DNA of 64,000 nt, taken from positions 62,001 through 126,000 of the forward strand of contig NZ_PZKE01000004.1 of the NCBI RefSeq assembly GCF_003034965.1, written 5' to 3'. Source of the stretch: Fuscovulum blasticum DSM 2131. GTDB taxonomy: Bacteria > Pseudomonadota > Alphaproteobacteria > Rhodobacterales > Rhodobacteraceae. Shown here in pieces: positions 8,455 to 17,418 of this stretch. The notes beneath the pieces are model-generated. The model made no database searches. It worked only from the letters and a program-made list of their open reading frames with translations, and was not told the origin of the DNA. Position 1 is the stretch's first letter. Every line of letters begins with the position of its first letter. The position numbers were made by a program, and so were the translations under genes.

Positions 8455-10119
8455 GTGAGCGCCATCGGCCTTTCCATCCTTCTGCTCTGCGCGGCGGCCG
8501 TGCTTGGCCTGATGATCGGTGCGATCCGCATCCGGGGCGTCGGGCTGGGCATCGGCGGCGTGCTGTTCGGCGGCATCCTTGTCGGCCATGTCGTCACGCT
8601 GCAGGGCTGGCAGGTGGAAGAGGGGGCGCTGCATTTCATCAAGGAATTCGGGCTGATCCTGTTCGTCTATTCCATCGGCAATCAGGTGGGGCCAAGTTTC
8701 GTCTCGTCGCTGCGGCGGTCGGGGCTGCGGCTGAACCTTCTGGCGGCGGCCATTGTGGCGCTTGGGGCGCTGACGACGCTGGCGCTGCATTACGGCCTTG
8801 GCGTCGCGCCCGAGGTGCTGCTGGGCGTCTATTCCGGCGCCGTCACCAACACGCCGTCGCTGGCGGCGGGCCAGCAGACGCTGGCCGAACTGGGGCTGCC
8901 GCCGCAGGCCACGGGCGTGCTGACACTGGGCTATGCCATGGCCTATCCGCTGGGCATCGTCGGAATCCTGCTGACGATGTGGATCATCCGCATCGCCTTC
9001 GGCATCCGTCTGGATGCCGAGGCGGAAGCCCATGCCAAAGCCGAAGGTGGCCCGGCGGCCCCGATGGCCACCAATGTGGCGGTGGGAAATCCCGGCATCG
9101 ACGGGCTGACCTGCGCCGAACTGGCCGGGCTTCTGGGCGAAGAGGTCATCTGTTCGCGGCTGAAATCGGGGGGCGAACTCAAGGTGCCCGAACCCGGGGT
9201 CCGGCTGGCCATGGGCGATGTGCTGCATCTGGTCGGGTCGGATGCCGGCGCGCTGCACCGCGCGACGCTGATCGTCGGGCGCGAAGTGGCCGAGTCGCTT
9301 TCGACCAAGGGCACCGGATTCCGTTCGGAACGGGTGGTGGTGACAAGCGACGAGGCGGTGGGCAGCCGCATCGGCGATCTGCTGGTGCAGGCGCAGGGGC
9401 ATGTGGTGATCTCGCGGCTGCACCGGGCCGGGGTGGAGCTGGTGGCGCGGCCGGGGTCGGTGCTGCATTTCGGTGACATCCTCAACATCGTCGGCCCACG
9501 CGAAGAGATCGAACGCCTGGGCAAGCTCTTGGGCAACGTGCCGTCGCGGCTGAACCAAGTGCAGATGCTGCCCATCTTCATCGGCATCGGCCTTGGCGTT
9601 CTGTTGGGGGCGATCCCGGTTGCCATTCCGGGAATGCCGGTGCCCATGCGGCTGGGCCTTGCCGGCGGGCCGCTGATCGCCGCCATCGTTCTGGCGCGGC
9701 TGGGCAGCCTGGGCCGGCTGCACTGGTTCATGCCCCCCAGCGCCAACCTTGCGCTGCGCGAACTGGGGATCGTGCTGTTCCTGGCCGTGGTGGGGCTGGA
9801 TTCGGGCGGCGAATTCCTGGCCACGCTGACCAATGGCGACGGTCTGGCCTGGATGGGCTATGGCGCGGTGATCACGCTGCTGCCGATCCTGACCGTGGGC
9901 ATCTTCGCCCGCATCGTGCTGCGCCTGAATTACCTCAGCCTCTGCGGCCTCTTGTCGGGGTCGATGACCGACCCGCCCGCGCTGGCCTTCGCCAATTCCG
10001 TGCGGCCCGACTCTGACGCCCCGGCCATGGCCTATGCCGCCGTCTATCCGCTGGTGATGTTCCTGCGCATCCTGTCGCCGCAGCTCATGGCCATCGTTCT
10101 GGTGCTGGGCGGGTTCTAG
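8455..10119 (+). CDS. AspT/YidE/YbjL-type putative transporter with TrkA-C domains
   Basis: A 554-residue membrane protein of the aspartate:alanine exchanger (AAEx) superfamily. It has a hydrophobic N-terminal half-domain (residues about 1-185) with G-x-Q-x-G-P and S-G-A-x-T-N-T-P motifs. Two tandem TrkA-C/RCK-C regulatory domains follow (roughly 205-290 and 295-375). A second membrane half-domain (about 375-554) repeats the fold and contains S-G-S-M-T-D-P-P-A-L. The substrate cannot be read from sequence; family members move dicarboxylates or amino acids or are orphan. The start is a GTG. It stands alone, and its TAG stop shares a CTAG tetranucleotide with the stop of the convergent transglutaminase-like gene. 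Confidence 0.85.
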   Translation: MSAIGLSILLLCAAAVLGLMIGAIRIRGVGLGIGGVLFGGILVGHVVTLQGWQVEEGALHFIKEFGLILFVYSIGNQVGPSFVSSLRRSGLRLNLLAAAIVALGALTTLALHYGLGVAPEVLLGVYSGAVTNTPSLAAGQQTLAELGLPPQATGVLTLGYAMAYPLGIVGILLTMWIIRIAFGIRLDAEAEAHAKAEGGPAAPMATNVAVGNPGIDGLTCAELAGLLGEEVICSRLKSGGELKVPEPGVRLAMGDVLHLVGSDAGALHRATLIVGREVAESLSTKGTGFRSERVVVTSDEAVGSRIGDLLVQAQGHVVISRLHRAGVELVARPGSVLHFGDILNIVGPREEIERLGKLLGNVPSRLNQVQMLPIFIGIGLGVLLGAIPVAIPGMPVPMRLGLAGGPLIAAIVLARLGSLGRLHWFMPPSANLALRELGIVLFLAVVGLDSGGEFLATLTNGDGLAWMGYGAVITLLPILTVGIFARIVLRLNYLSLCGLLSGSMTDPPALAFANSVRPDSDAPAMAYAAVYPLVMFLRILSPQLMAIVLVLGGF

Positions 10120-10991
10120 ATCTCGACCAGATCGACGCTGTGCGAACTGGTCTGCGCGCCGTCCAGCCGCAACATGCCGATGATCGGCGCCGCGTCGGAA
10201 TAATCGCGGCCATGGCCGATGACCACATGGTCCGCACCCGCGAAACAGGCGTTGGTCGGGTCATAGTCGCACCAGCCGCCGCTGGCCCCGGTCCAGGCCC
10301 GCACCCAGGCGTGCATGGCATCGGCGCCCACCCGGCGCGGCTGGCCGGGGGGCGGCAGCGTGCGCAGAAAGCCCGAGACATAGGCCGCCGGAATTCCCAG
10401 GCTGCGCAACCCCGCCACCATGATCTGCGAGAAATCCTGACAAACCCCCTGACGCCCGGCAAAGGCCGCGTCGATCGGCGTGTCCACCTCGGTCGCCTGC
10501 GGGTCAAAGCGCAGCGTCCGGTGCAGCGCCTCGCCCAGGGCCCTGACGGCCGCCCGCGTGGTTGGCGCCCCGGCCACCGCGGCGGCGGCGAACTGGGCAA
10601 TCTCCGGCACAGGTGGAATCCGCGGCGAGGGGGCAAGGAAATGATGCGGCGACATCGGGCCCAGCCCGGTTTCCGCCGCCAGATCCGCCGCCAGACCGGG
10701 CAGGGGCACCGAAAGATCGGCCTCCGGCCCGGTGTCCAGCCGCGTCACCTCGGCCGTCATGTCGAAGCGCAGCTCTGTCAGCCCGCCCGGCAGGGCCAGT
10801 TCGATGGCCCGGGTGCCGAAGAAATCGGTGAACTCGCGCCGCGCGGCCGGGGCGGGCAGCACCATCACCCGGCAGGATGAAACCTGCTGGACCCCCGGCA
10901 GATCGGCCGGACAGATCCGCAGCACCTGCCGCGCCATCCCGGTGGGGCGGTCAAAGGCATAGCGGATGGACAGGGACAGGTGGTAGCGCAT
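10116..10991 (-). CDS. Transglutaminase-like cysteine peptidase family protein (short form)
   Basis: A 291-residue protein with the bacterial transglutaminase N-terminal beta domain (about residues 1-90) and a transglutaminase core with the papain-like triad Cys 184 (G-V-C-Q-D-F), His 227 (M-H-A-W-V) and Asp 244 (D-Y-D-P-T-N). The start ATG overlaps the stop of the upstream ATP-grasp/alpha-E gene, so the two are coupled. Families of this kind either hydrolyse or form isopeptide/amide bonds. The neighbourhood (ATP-grasp ligase, alpha-E helical domain, DUF2126 amidoligase) has been predicted in comparative genomics to make or modify peptides. No substrate is known. Confidence 0.85.
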   Translation of the reverse strand: MRYHLSLSIRYAFDRPTGMARQVLRICPADLPGVQQVSSCRVMVLPAPAARREFTDFFGTRAIELALPGGLTELRFDMTAEVTRLDTGPEADLSVPLPGLAADLAAETGLGPMSPHHFLAPSPRIPPVPEIAQFAAAAVAGAPTTRAAVRALGEALHRTLRFDPQATEVDTPIDAAFAGRQGVCQDFSQIMVAGLRSLGIPAAYVSGFLRTLPPPGQPRRVGADAMHAWVRAWTGASGGWCDYDPTNACFAGADHVVIGHGRDYSDAAPIIGMLRLDGAQTSSHSVDLVEI

Positions 10992-13396
10992 CAGTGGAAA
11001 TAGGCCGCGGTGATCTGGTCCGAGATATGGCCGATCCGGCTGCGCAGCGCCCAAAGCCGGCGGGTGGTCAGCGTTGCCGGGTCTTGCGTCGCCAGATCGG
11101 CGTGCAGCCGCAGCACGGTGCAGGCCAGCGGCGACAGGGCGCCATGGTCATTGGCGGCGGGCAGCAGGTCGATCTCTTCGCGCAGCCCGTCAATCTGGTG
11201 GCGCAGCGACCGGGGGTTCAGCGGGTCCAGCGCCAGCAGGTCGATCACCGTCGGGCGTGATGCGGCAAGGGCAAAGCGCCGGCGGTGCGTCATCACGCTG
11301 TCGCCGTATTCGATCGCCAGATCCAGCGCCCCTTCGGCGGCGCCCGGGTCGGCCAGCACGGCCAGCGCCGCCGCAAGCCCCATCGCCCGTTCATGCTGCC
11401 GCCCGATGGTCAGGAAGCGCCAGCCGGTGAAGCGATACATGTTCTCATGGATCAGCCCCGAGATGCCCGCCAGCTTGCGCAGCAGGGCCGACAGGGCGCG
11501 CGCCGCATCGTCGCCGGGCTGGCTGCGCAGCGCCATGCGGCGCGCGCTTTTCTCAAGATCGGCCAGCGCCGACCAGGCGTCGGGCGAAAACCTGTCGCGC
11601 ACCCGCCCCGCGCTGGAAATGGCCAGCGACAGCGTGTCCAGCAGCCCCTGCGGAATGGCCTCGTCCGGTTCGATGCCCTGCAACGTGAACAGCGGCGCGG
11701 CGGCCTCCAGCAGCGGCGCCGCTGCGCTGCCGCTTTCGGCAAGCCGCATGTGGCAGGCCCGCAGCAGCCGGACCATGCCTTCCGTCCGCTCGACATAGCG
11801 GCCCAGCCAGAACAGGTTGTCCGCCGCCCGCGCCGGAAGCGCGCCGGGCGTTGCCCGCCGCAGCGGGGCATTGGCCACCGGAATCATCGAGGTCTGTGAT
11901 ACCGGCTCGGGGCTGACCACCCAGACATCGGCGGAACTGCCGCCGCGCTGCATGGCAATGGCCTCGGGGTCGGGGCGGGCACCGATGCGGGCAAACCCGC
12001 CGGGCATCACCACCCAGCCCCGCGCCGTGCGGGCGACAAACACCCGGATGGTCACCGGCCGCGGCACCAGCCGCCCGTCCACCAGCGCCGGCGTGGTGGA
12101 GAGCGTCACCGCCTCTTGCGCCACAAGCCCGGCCCCTTCGGCGGCAAGGCGCTGCGCCAGGTCGGCCGGGGCCAGGTCGCCCGCGCGGCACTGGTCCGCG
12201 CCGGGCAGGTCGAACGGCATCCCGGTCGCCAGGGCCGGGCTCAGGATCAGCCGCTCCGGCGCGGCCTGCACCGCCGCCGACGCCAGCGGATCGCCGCACC
12301 ACCAGGTTGCCAAATTGGGCATCTTCAGCGGTGCGCCCGTCAGATCGGGGGCAAGCTGTGGCAGGAACGCCATCAGGGCGCGCGTCTCCAGCACGCCCGA
12401 CCCCAGCGCGTTCACCATCGACAGGCCGCCCGCCCGCAGCGCCGACACCAGCCCCGGCGTGCCGATGCGCGAATTCTGGTCCAGCTCGATCGGATCGGCA
12501 TAGCTGGAATCCAGCCGCCGCCACAGCACCTCAACCGGGCGCGGCCCGGCCACCGTGCGCAGCTTGAGCTGGCCCTGCTCGACCATCATGTCCTCGCCCT
12601 GCACCAGGTTGAACCCCAGGTAGCGGGCGATCCAGGCATGTTCGAAATAGGTCTCGTTCAGCGGTCCCGGCGTCAGGATCGAGACGCGGGTTTCGCCATC
12701 CTGCCGCTGCCCCATCAGCGCATCGCGGAAATCGCGGAAGAACCCGGCCAGCCGGTGCACATGCTGCGAGGCGTAAAGCCCCGAAAACGCGCGCGAGGTG
12801 GCGACGCGGTTTTCCAGCGCATAGCCCGCGCCGGACGGGGCCTGCGCCCGGTCGGCCAGCACCCACCACTTGCCATCCGGCCCGCGCCCCAGTTCGAAGG
12901 CAACGAAATGCAGGTAGTGCCCCGATCTGGGCGCGATGCCCACCATGGGGCGCAGCCATTCCGGGTTGCCCGCCACCAGCGCCGGCGGCAGCCGTCCGCT
13001 GGCGACCAGCCGGTTCGGGCCGTACAGATCGGCCATCAGCGCTTCCAGCAGGTCGGCCCGCTGCACCAGCGCCTCGGAAATGGCATCCCAGTCCGATTGC
13101 TCCAGCAGCACCGGCACATGGCTGAGCGGCCAGGGCCGTTCGGTTGACGAACCGGCGCCATACTGGCGGTAGAAGACGCCGCTGTCGTTCAGGTACTGAT
13201 CCGCCCGCGCCAGCGCGCTGGCCAGGTCGTCGGGCGCAAGCCCCGCCAGATGGCCGGCCAGCCGCGCCCAGAGCGGGCGGATGGTCCCGTCCGGGGCGAC
13301 CGCTTCATCCGGCACGCCCGGCAAGGGCGCATAGCCGGACAGGCCGCGCGGCGGCGCGGTCAGCGGGGCGTGGTCATCTGGTGCAGCGGCGGACAT
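10991..13396 (-). CDS. Circularly permuted ATP-grasp type 2 protein fused to alpha-E domain
   Basis: An 801-residue fusion. Roughly residues 1-480 form the circularly permuted ATP-grasp domain (DUF404/DUF407 type), recognisable by the Y-F-E-H-A-W-I-A-R-Y-L-G segment, the L-W-R-R-L-D-S motif and G-S-G-V-L-E-T. Residues about 500-801 form the helical alpha-E (DUF403) domain, beginning at D-N-L-F-W-L-G-R-Y-V-E-R. ATP-grasp enzymes activate a carboxylate as acyl phosphate and join it to an amine, so a peptide or amide ligase is expected. In many genomes the two halves are separate genes. It follows the DUF2126 gene by 6 bases and overlaps the short transglutaminase gene, forming a three-gene operon. 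Confidence 0.88.
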   Translation of the reverse strand: MSAAAPDDHAPLTAPPRGLSGYAPLPGVPDEAVAPDGTIRPLWARLAGHLAGLAPDDLASALARADQYLNDSGVFYRQYGAGSSTERPWPLSHVPVLLEQSDWDAISEALVQRADLLEALMADLYGPNRLVASGRLPPALVAGNPEWLRPMVGIAPRSGHYLHFVAFELGRGPDGKWWVLADRAQAPSGAGYALENRVATSRAFSGLYASQHVHRLAGFFRDFRDALMGQRQDGETRVSILTPGPLNETYFEHAWIARYLGFNLVQGEDMMVEQGQLKLRTVAGPRPVEVLWRRLDSSYADPIELDQNSRIGTPGLVSALRAGGLSMVNALGSGVLETRALMAFLPQLAPDLTGAPLKMPNLATWWCGDPLASAAVQAAPERLILSPALATGMPFDLPGADQCRAGDLAPADLAQRLAAEGAGLVAQEAVTLSTTPALVDGRLVPRPVTIRVFVARTARGWVVMPGGFARIGARPDPEAIAMQRGGSSADVWVVSPEPVSQTSMIPVANAPLRRATPGALPARAADNLFWLGRYVERTEGMVRLLRACHMRLAESGSAAAPLLEAAAPLFTLQGIEPDEAIPQGLLDTLSLAISSAGRVRDRFSPDAWSALADLEKSARRMALRSQPGDDAARALSALLRKLAGISGLIHENMYRFTGWRFLTIGRQHERAMGLAAALAVLADPGAAEGALDLAIEYGDSVMTHRRRFALAASRPTVIDLLALDPLNPRSLRHQIDGLREEIDLLPAANDHGALSPLACTVLRLHADLATQDPATLTTRRLWALRSRIGHISDQITAAYFH

Positions 13397-13402
13397 GCGT
13401 GG

Positions 13403-16400
13403 TCATACCCCTGCGGCCCGGCGCAGGTCCAGCGTCAGCGGAAACTCCCGCGACCGCCGCTCCTGCGGCACCTGAACGTCATGGCCCGGCCGGTGGCCGA
13501 AGGGCTGGAACCGCGCCAGCCGCCGCGCCTCGGCCTCGTTGCCGTTGACGGGGAAGGTGTCATAGTTGCGCCCGCCCGGATGGGCGACGTGATAGACGCA
13601 GCCCCCGATCGGCTGCCGTGACCAGGTATCCAGGATGTCGAAGGTCAGCGGCGCGTCGACCGGCAACACCGGATGCAGCGCCGAAGACGGCTGCCACGCC
13701 TTGTAGCGCACCCCCGCCACCGCCTCGCCGGCGCCCACCGGGGCCAGCGGCAGCGCGCGGCCGTTGCACAGCACCTGATAGCGCCCTGGTTCCGCCGCCG
13801 TCAGCTTGACCTGCAACCGCTCGGTCGAACTGTCGGTATAGCGCACGGTGCCGCCGATGGCGCCGGTCTCGCCCAGCACATGCCAGGGCTCCAGCGCCTG
13901 CCGCAGCTCCAGATGCGCGCCTTCGGCCTCGGTCTCGCCGCAGAAGGGAAAGCGGAACTCGGCCTGCGCCACGAACCATTCCTCGCGCAGGTCAAAGCCA
14001 TGCGCCCGCAGGTCGGCCAGCACGTCGCGGAAATCTTGCCAGACGAAATGCGGCAGCATGAAACGGTCATGCAGCGTGGTGCCCCAGCGCACCAGATCAC
14101 CCTGCGCCGGGTTGGCCCAGAACCGCGCGATCAGCGCCCGCAGCAGCAGTTGCTGCGCCAGGCTCATCCTTGCATCGGGCGGCATCTCGAAGCCGCGGAA
14201 CTCCACCAGACCCAGCCGCCCGGTGGGGCCATCGGGCGAATACAGCTTGTCGATGCAGATCTCGGCCCGGTGGGTGTTGCCGGTCACATCGGTCAGCAGG
14301 TTGCGCAGCAGCCGGTCGGTCAGCCACGGCACCGGCGCGGGGCCCTGCCCGGGCGCCGGAATCTGCGCCAGCGCGATTTCCAGCTCATACAGGCTGTCGT
14401 GCCGCGCCTCGTCGATGCGCGGCGCCTGGCTGGTGGGGCCGATGAACAGGCCCGAGAACAGGTAAGACAGCGACGGATGCCGGTTCCAGTGCAGGATCAG
14501 GCTTTTCAGCAGGTCCGGCCGGCGCAGGAAGGGGCTGTCCAGCGTGGTTGCCCCGCCGACCACCACATGATTGCCGCCGCCGGTGCCGCAATGCTTGCCG
14601 TCGATCATGAACTTGTCGGCGCCCAGCCGCGTCAGCCGCGCCTCTTCATAAACGGCGGTGGTGATGGCGACGCATTCGTCCCAACTGCGGGCGGGATGCA
14701 CGTTCACCTCGATCACGCCGGGGTCGGGGGCGACGCGGATCACGTTCATCCGCGGGTCATGCGGCGGGGCATAGCCCTCGATATGCACCTTGAGACCCAG
14801 CCGGAACGCCGCCGCCTCGGCGGCGTGCAGCAGATCAAGGTAATCTTCCAGCGCGGGCACCGGCGGCATGAAGACCGAAAGCCGCCCGTCGCGCGGTTCC
14901 ACCGACAGGGCGGTGCGGACATGGCCTTCTACCTCGGTGATCTCTTGCCCCACCACCGCCTGACCGGCGGTCTGCGCCACGAAACTGGCCGCAGGCTGCG
15001 CCTTGCCGGCCGGGTCAAGCGGCGGTGGGGGCGGCAGGTCGGGGCGGTCCACCGTGGGGTCGGTCGGGTTGACATAGGGGTATTGCGCGGCGGTCAGGTC
15101 AGGCAGGCTGGCCAGCGGCAGGCGATAGCCGACCGGGCTGTCACCGGGCACCAGGAACACCTTGCCGCGCCGCAGCCGCCATTTCTCGGACAGCCAGGTC
15201 CGCTGGCCCTGCGCCTGCCAGGGCTGCACCGGCAGGACAAAGCCCACCGGCTCGGTCAGGCCCCGGCTGAACACGGCGGCGATGCGGTGGCGTTCCTCGG
15301 GGTCTTTCAGCCTGGAATTTTCCGGGGTGACATTGGCGGGAAGGTTCGCCTCCTTCACCAGCCATTCCGCCGGGTCTTCATAGGCCGGCAGGATATTGTC
15401 ATCCGGCACCGCCAGTTCGGCCGCAACCTCGCGCAGGAAATCCTGCGCCTGTTGCGCGGTGGGCTTCTGATCCTTGCCCTCTTCGGCAATCAGGTCGGGG
15501 TTGCGCCAGACCGGCTGGCCGTCGGTGCGCCAATACAGCGAAAAGGTCCAGCGCGGCAGCGTTTCGCCCGGATACCACTTGCCCTGCCCGTAATGCAGGA
15601 ACCCGCCGGGGGCAAAGCGGTCGCGCAGGCGGCGGATCATCTGGTCCGCCAGCGCCCGCTTGGTGGGGCCGACCGCCGCCGTGTTCCATTCTTCGCTTTC
15701 GAAATCATCGATCGACACGAAGGTCGGCTCGCCGCCCATGGTCAGCCGCACATCGCCGGCCCTCAGTTCGGCATCGACCTTGTGCCCCAGCGCATCCAGC
15801 GCCTGCCAGCTTTCGTCGCTGAAGGGTCTGGTGATGCGCGGATGTTCGGCCACCCGCCGCACCGACATGTCGAACTCGAAATCCACCTGCGGGGTGCCCA
15901 CGGCGGCAAACCCGCCGGAAATCGGCGCCGCATTGCGGTAATGCGGCGTTGCGGCCAGCGGGATATGGCTTTCCCCGGTCAGCAGGCCGCTGGTCGGGTC
16001 CAGCCCGATCCAGCCCGCGCCGGGAAGGTAAACCTCGCACCAGGCGTGCAGGTCGGTGAAATCCACCTCGGTCCCCGAAGGCCCGTCCAGCGATTTCAGG
16101 TCGGGCTTCAACTGGATCAGATAGCCCGACACGAAGCGCGCCGCGAAACCGAAATGCCGCAGCGCCTGCACCAGCAGCCAGCTTGAATCGCGGCATGACC
16201 CGCTTCTGATCGACAGGGTCTGCTCGGGCGACTGCACCCCCGGCTCCATGCGGATCGTATAGGCCACCTCGCCGGCGATGCGGGCATTCAGGTTGACCAC
16301 GAAATCCACCGTGCGGCAGCGGTCGCGCGGCACGGTGGCCAGAAAGGCCTGCAATTCCGGCCCCGCCGGTTCGGCCCGGCGGTAGATCACCAGATCGTCG

Positions 16401-16732
16401 GTCAGATCCGGCGGATAGTCGAAGGGCCAGTGCTCGGCCTGCTCCTCGACGAAGAAATCGAACGGGTTGTAAACCGTCATGTCGGCCACAAGATCGACCT
16501 CGATCCGCAGCTCGCGCACCGGCTCGGGGAAAACAAACCGTGCCATCCAGTTGCCATAGGGGTCTTGCTGGTGGTTCACGAAATGTGTGTCGGGCGAAAC
16601 CTTCAGGCTGTGGCTGATCACCCGCGTCCGGCTGTGCGGCGCCGGCCGCAGCCGTATGACCTGCGGTCCCAGCGTGACCGGCCGGTCATACCGATAGTGC
16701 GTCAGGTGATGGATGCTTGCCTTGATCGCCAT
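13403..16732 (-). CDS. Transglutaminase-like and DUF2126 putative amidoligase protein
   Basis: A 1109-residue protein, first gene of its operon. Residues 1-85 are the transglutaminase N-terminal domain. The core has the triad Cys 180 (G-S-C-R-D-S), His 229 (L-H-A-W-C) and Asp 245 (G-L-D-P-T). From about residue 310 to the end it matches DUF2126, a family proposed to be an amidoligase, with M-G-G-E-P-T-F near its start and [11 protein letters not shown] near residue 720. The fusion joins a bond-breaking or transamidating module to a ligase module. No signal peptide is visible, so it should act in the cytoplasm. The biochemical role is unproven. Confidence 0.87.
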   Translation of the reverse strand: MAIKASIHHLTHYRYDRPVTLGPQVIRLRPAPHSRTRVISHSLKVSPDTHFVNHQQDPYGNWMARFVFPEPVRELRIEVDLVADMTVYNPFDFFVEEQAEHWPFDYPPDLTDDLVIYRRAEPAGPELQAFLATVPRDRCRTVDFVVNLNARIAGEVAYTIRMEPGVQSPEQTLSIRSGSCRDSSWLLVQALRHFGFAARFVSGYLIQLKPDLKSLDGPSGTEVDFTDLHAWCEVYLPGAGWIGLDPTSGLLTGESHIPLAATPHYRNAAPISGGFAAVGTPQVDFEFDMSVRRVAEHPRITRPFSDESWQALDALGHKVDAELRAGDVRLTMGGEPTFVSIDDFESEEWNTAAVGPTKRALADQMIRRLRDRFAPGGFLHYGQGKWYPGETLPRWTFSLYWRTDGQPVWRNPDLIAEEGKDQKPTAQQAQDFLREVAAELAVPDDNILPAYEDPAEWLVKEANLPANVTPENSRLKDPEERHRIAAVFSRGLTEPVGFVLPVQPWQAQGQRTWLSEKWRLRRGKVFLVPGDSPVGYRLPLASLPDLTAAQYPYVNPTDPTVDRPDLPPPPPLDPAGKAQPAASFVAQTAGQAVVGQEITEVEGHVRTALSVEPRDGRLSVFMPPVPALEDYLDLLHAAEAAAFRLGLKVHIEGYAPPHDPRMNVIRVAPDPGVIEVNVHPARSWDECVAITTAVYEEARLTRLGADKFMIDGKHCGTGGGNHVVVGGATTLDSPFLRRPDLLKSLILHWNRHPSLSYLFSGLFIGPTSQAPRIDEARHDSLYELEIALAQIPAPGQGPAPVPWLTDRLLRNLLTDVTGNTHRAEICIDKLYSPDGPTGRLGLVEFRGFEMPPDARMSLAQQLLLRALIARFWANPAQGDLVRWGTTLHDRFMLPHFVWQDFRDVLADLRAHGFDLREEWFVAQAEFRFPFCGETEAEGAHLELRQALEPWHVLGETGAIGGTVRYTDSSTERLQVKLTAAEPGRYQVLCNGRALPLAPVGAGEAVAGVRYKAWQPSSALHPVLPVDAPLTFDILDTWSRQPIGGCVYHVAHPGGRNYDTFPVNGNEAEARRLARFQPFGHRPGHDVQVPQERRSREFPLTLDLRRAAGV

Positions 16733-16840
16733 ATGCCGCGCCCCGCGCTTCCCGTCCTCTACGCCTTATTCCTAGGCGGTCAGGGGCGTTGGTGAAAGCC
16801 GCGACAGGCCAGAACCGGCCGAAAACGCCAAAGGACCGGG

Positions 16841-16904
16841 CTTTGCCTTGTTCTTTGGCAAAGCGCGGTCGCCGGTCAGTTGCGCCCCGCGCCCCGGGCG
16901 CAAC
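16841..16904. repeat. Two hairpin-forming inverted repeats in an intergenic region
   Basis: The gap of about 240 bases between the HU gene and the DUF2126 gene contains two perfect inverted repeats. One has arms CTTTGCC and GGCAAAG around a 9-base loop (16841-16863). The other has arms GTTGCGCCC and GGGCGCAAC around an 8-base loop (16879-16904). Neither is followed by a clear T-tract on either strand. They lie upstream of the minus-strand DUF2126 operon and downstream of HU. They may be transcript-end structures or promoter-proximal elements. Confidence 0.45.
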
Positions 16905-16924
16905 TTCTGGCCCTGCCGCAATGG

Positions 16925-16948
16925 AAAAGGGCCGCCCAAGGGCGGCCC
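16925..16948 (-). terminator. Rho-independent terminator of the HU gene
   Basis: Read on the minus strand there is a perfect 9-bp stem, GGGCCGCCC / GGGCGGCCC with a TT centre, immediately followed by TTTT. It lies 25 bases past the HU stop codon, the position expected for an intrinsic terminator. Confidence 0.8.
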
Positions 16949-16972
16949 GAACAAAGCGATCGCAACAGGCGA

Positions 16973-17260
16973 TCAGCCGTTGGCAAGATCCTTCAGCGCC
17001 TTGGCGATGGTGAACTTCACCTGCTTGTCGGCGGCCTTGGTCATGGTTTCGCCCGTGGCCGGGTTGCGGACCTGGCGCTCGGGGCGGGCCTTGCAGGCAA
17101 CCTTGCCCAGGCCGGGCAGGGTCACGGTGCCGCCGGCGGCAACTTCCTTGGCAACGACGGCAGCAACAGCATCCAGCGCGGCGCCGGCAGTCTTGCGGTC
17201 AGATCCCATTTCTTCAGCCAGAGCGGCGACGAGTTGGGTCTTGGTCATGGGCTTGGACAT
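16973..17260 (-). CDS. HU family DNA-binding protein
   Basis: A 95-residue histone-like protein that bends and compacts DNA. It has the N-terminal helical dimerisation part (M-T-K-T-Q-L-V-A-A-L-A) and the beta-arm region beginning T-V-T-L-P-G-L-G-K-V with the R-N-P-A-T-G-E tip that intercalates DNA. The open frame extends 46 codons upstream, but the ATG at 17260 follows an AAGGGGAAACAA ribosome-binding region and gives the normal HU length. It is monocistronic, with a clear intrinsic terminator. It is somewhat alanine-rich compared with classical HU-alpha/beta. Confidence 0.93.
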   Translation of the reverse strand: MSKPMTKTQLVAALAEEMGSDRKTAGAALDAVAAVVAKEVAAGGTVTLPGLGKVACKARPERQVRNPATGETMTKAADKQVKFTIAKALKDLANG

Positions 17261-17418
17261 TTGTTTCCCCTTGTTGTTCCGCATGTCACGGGCCCGGCAG
17301 CGCGGGCCATCCCCTTTCTTCGGGGCCGCGACCCAGAAGCCCGCTTTCGGGGGCGAAATCAAGACCCGAATAGGGCAGGCCCGGCGAAAACAGGCCAATT
17401 GACCCGGATTTCCCGACC

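Noticed and set aside
13673-16186. An 837-codon plus-strand frame opposite the DUF2126 gene
   Set aside because: The minus strand has complete transglutaminase and DUF2126 motifs; the plus-strand translation is rich in His/Gln/Arg and has no domain.
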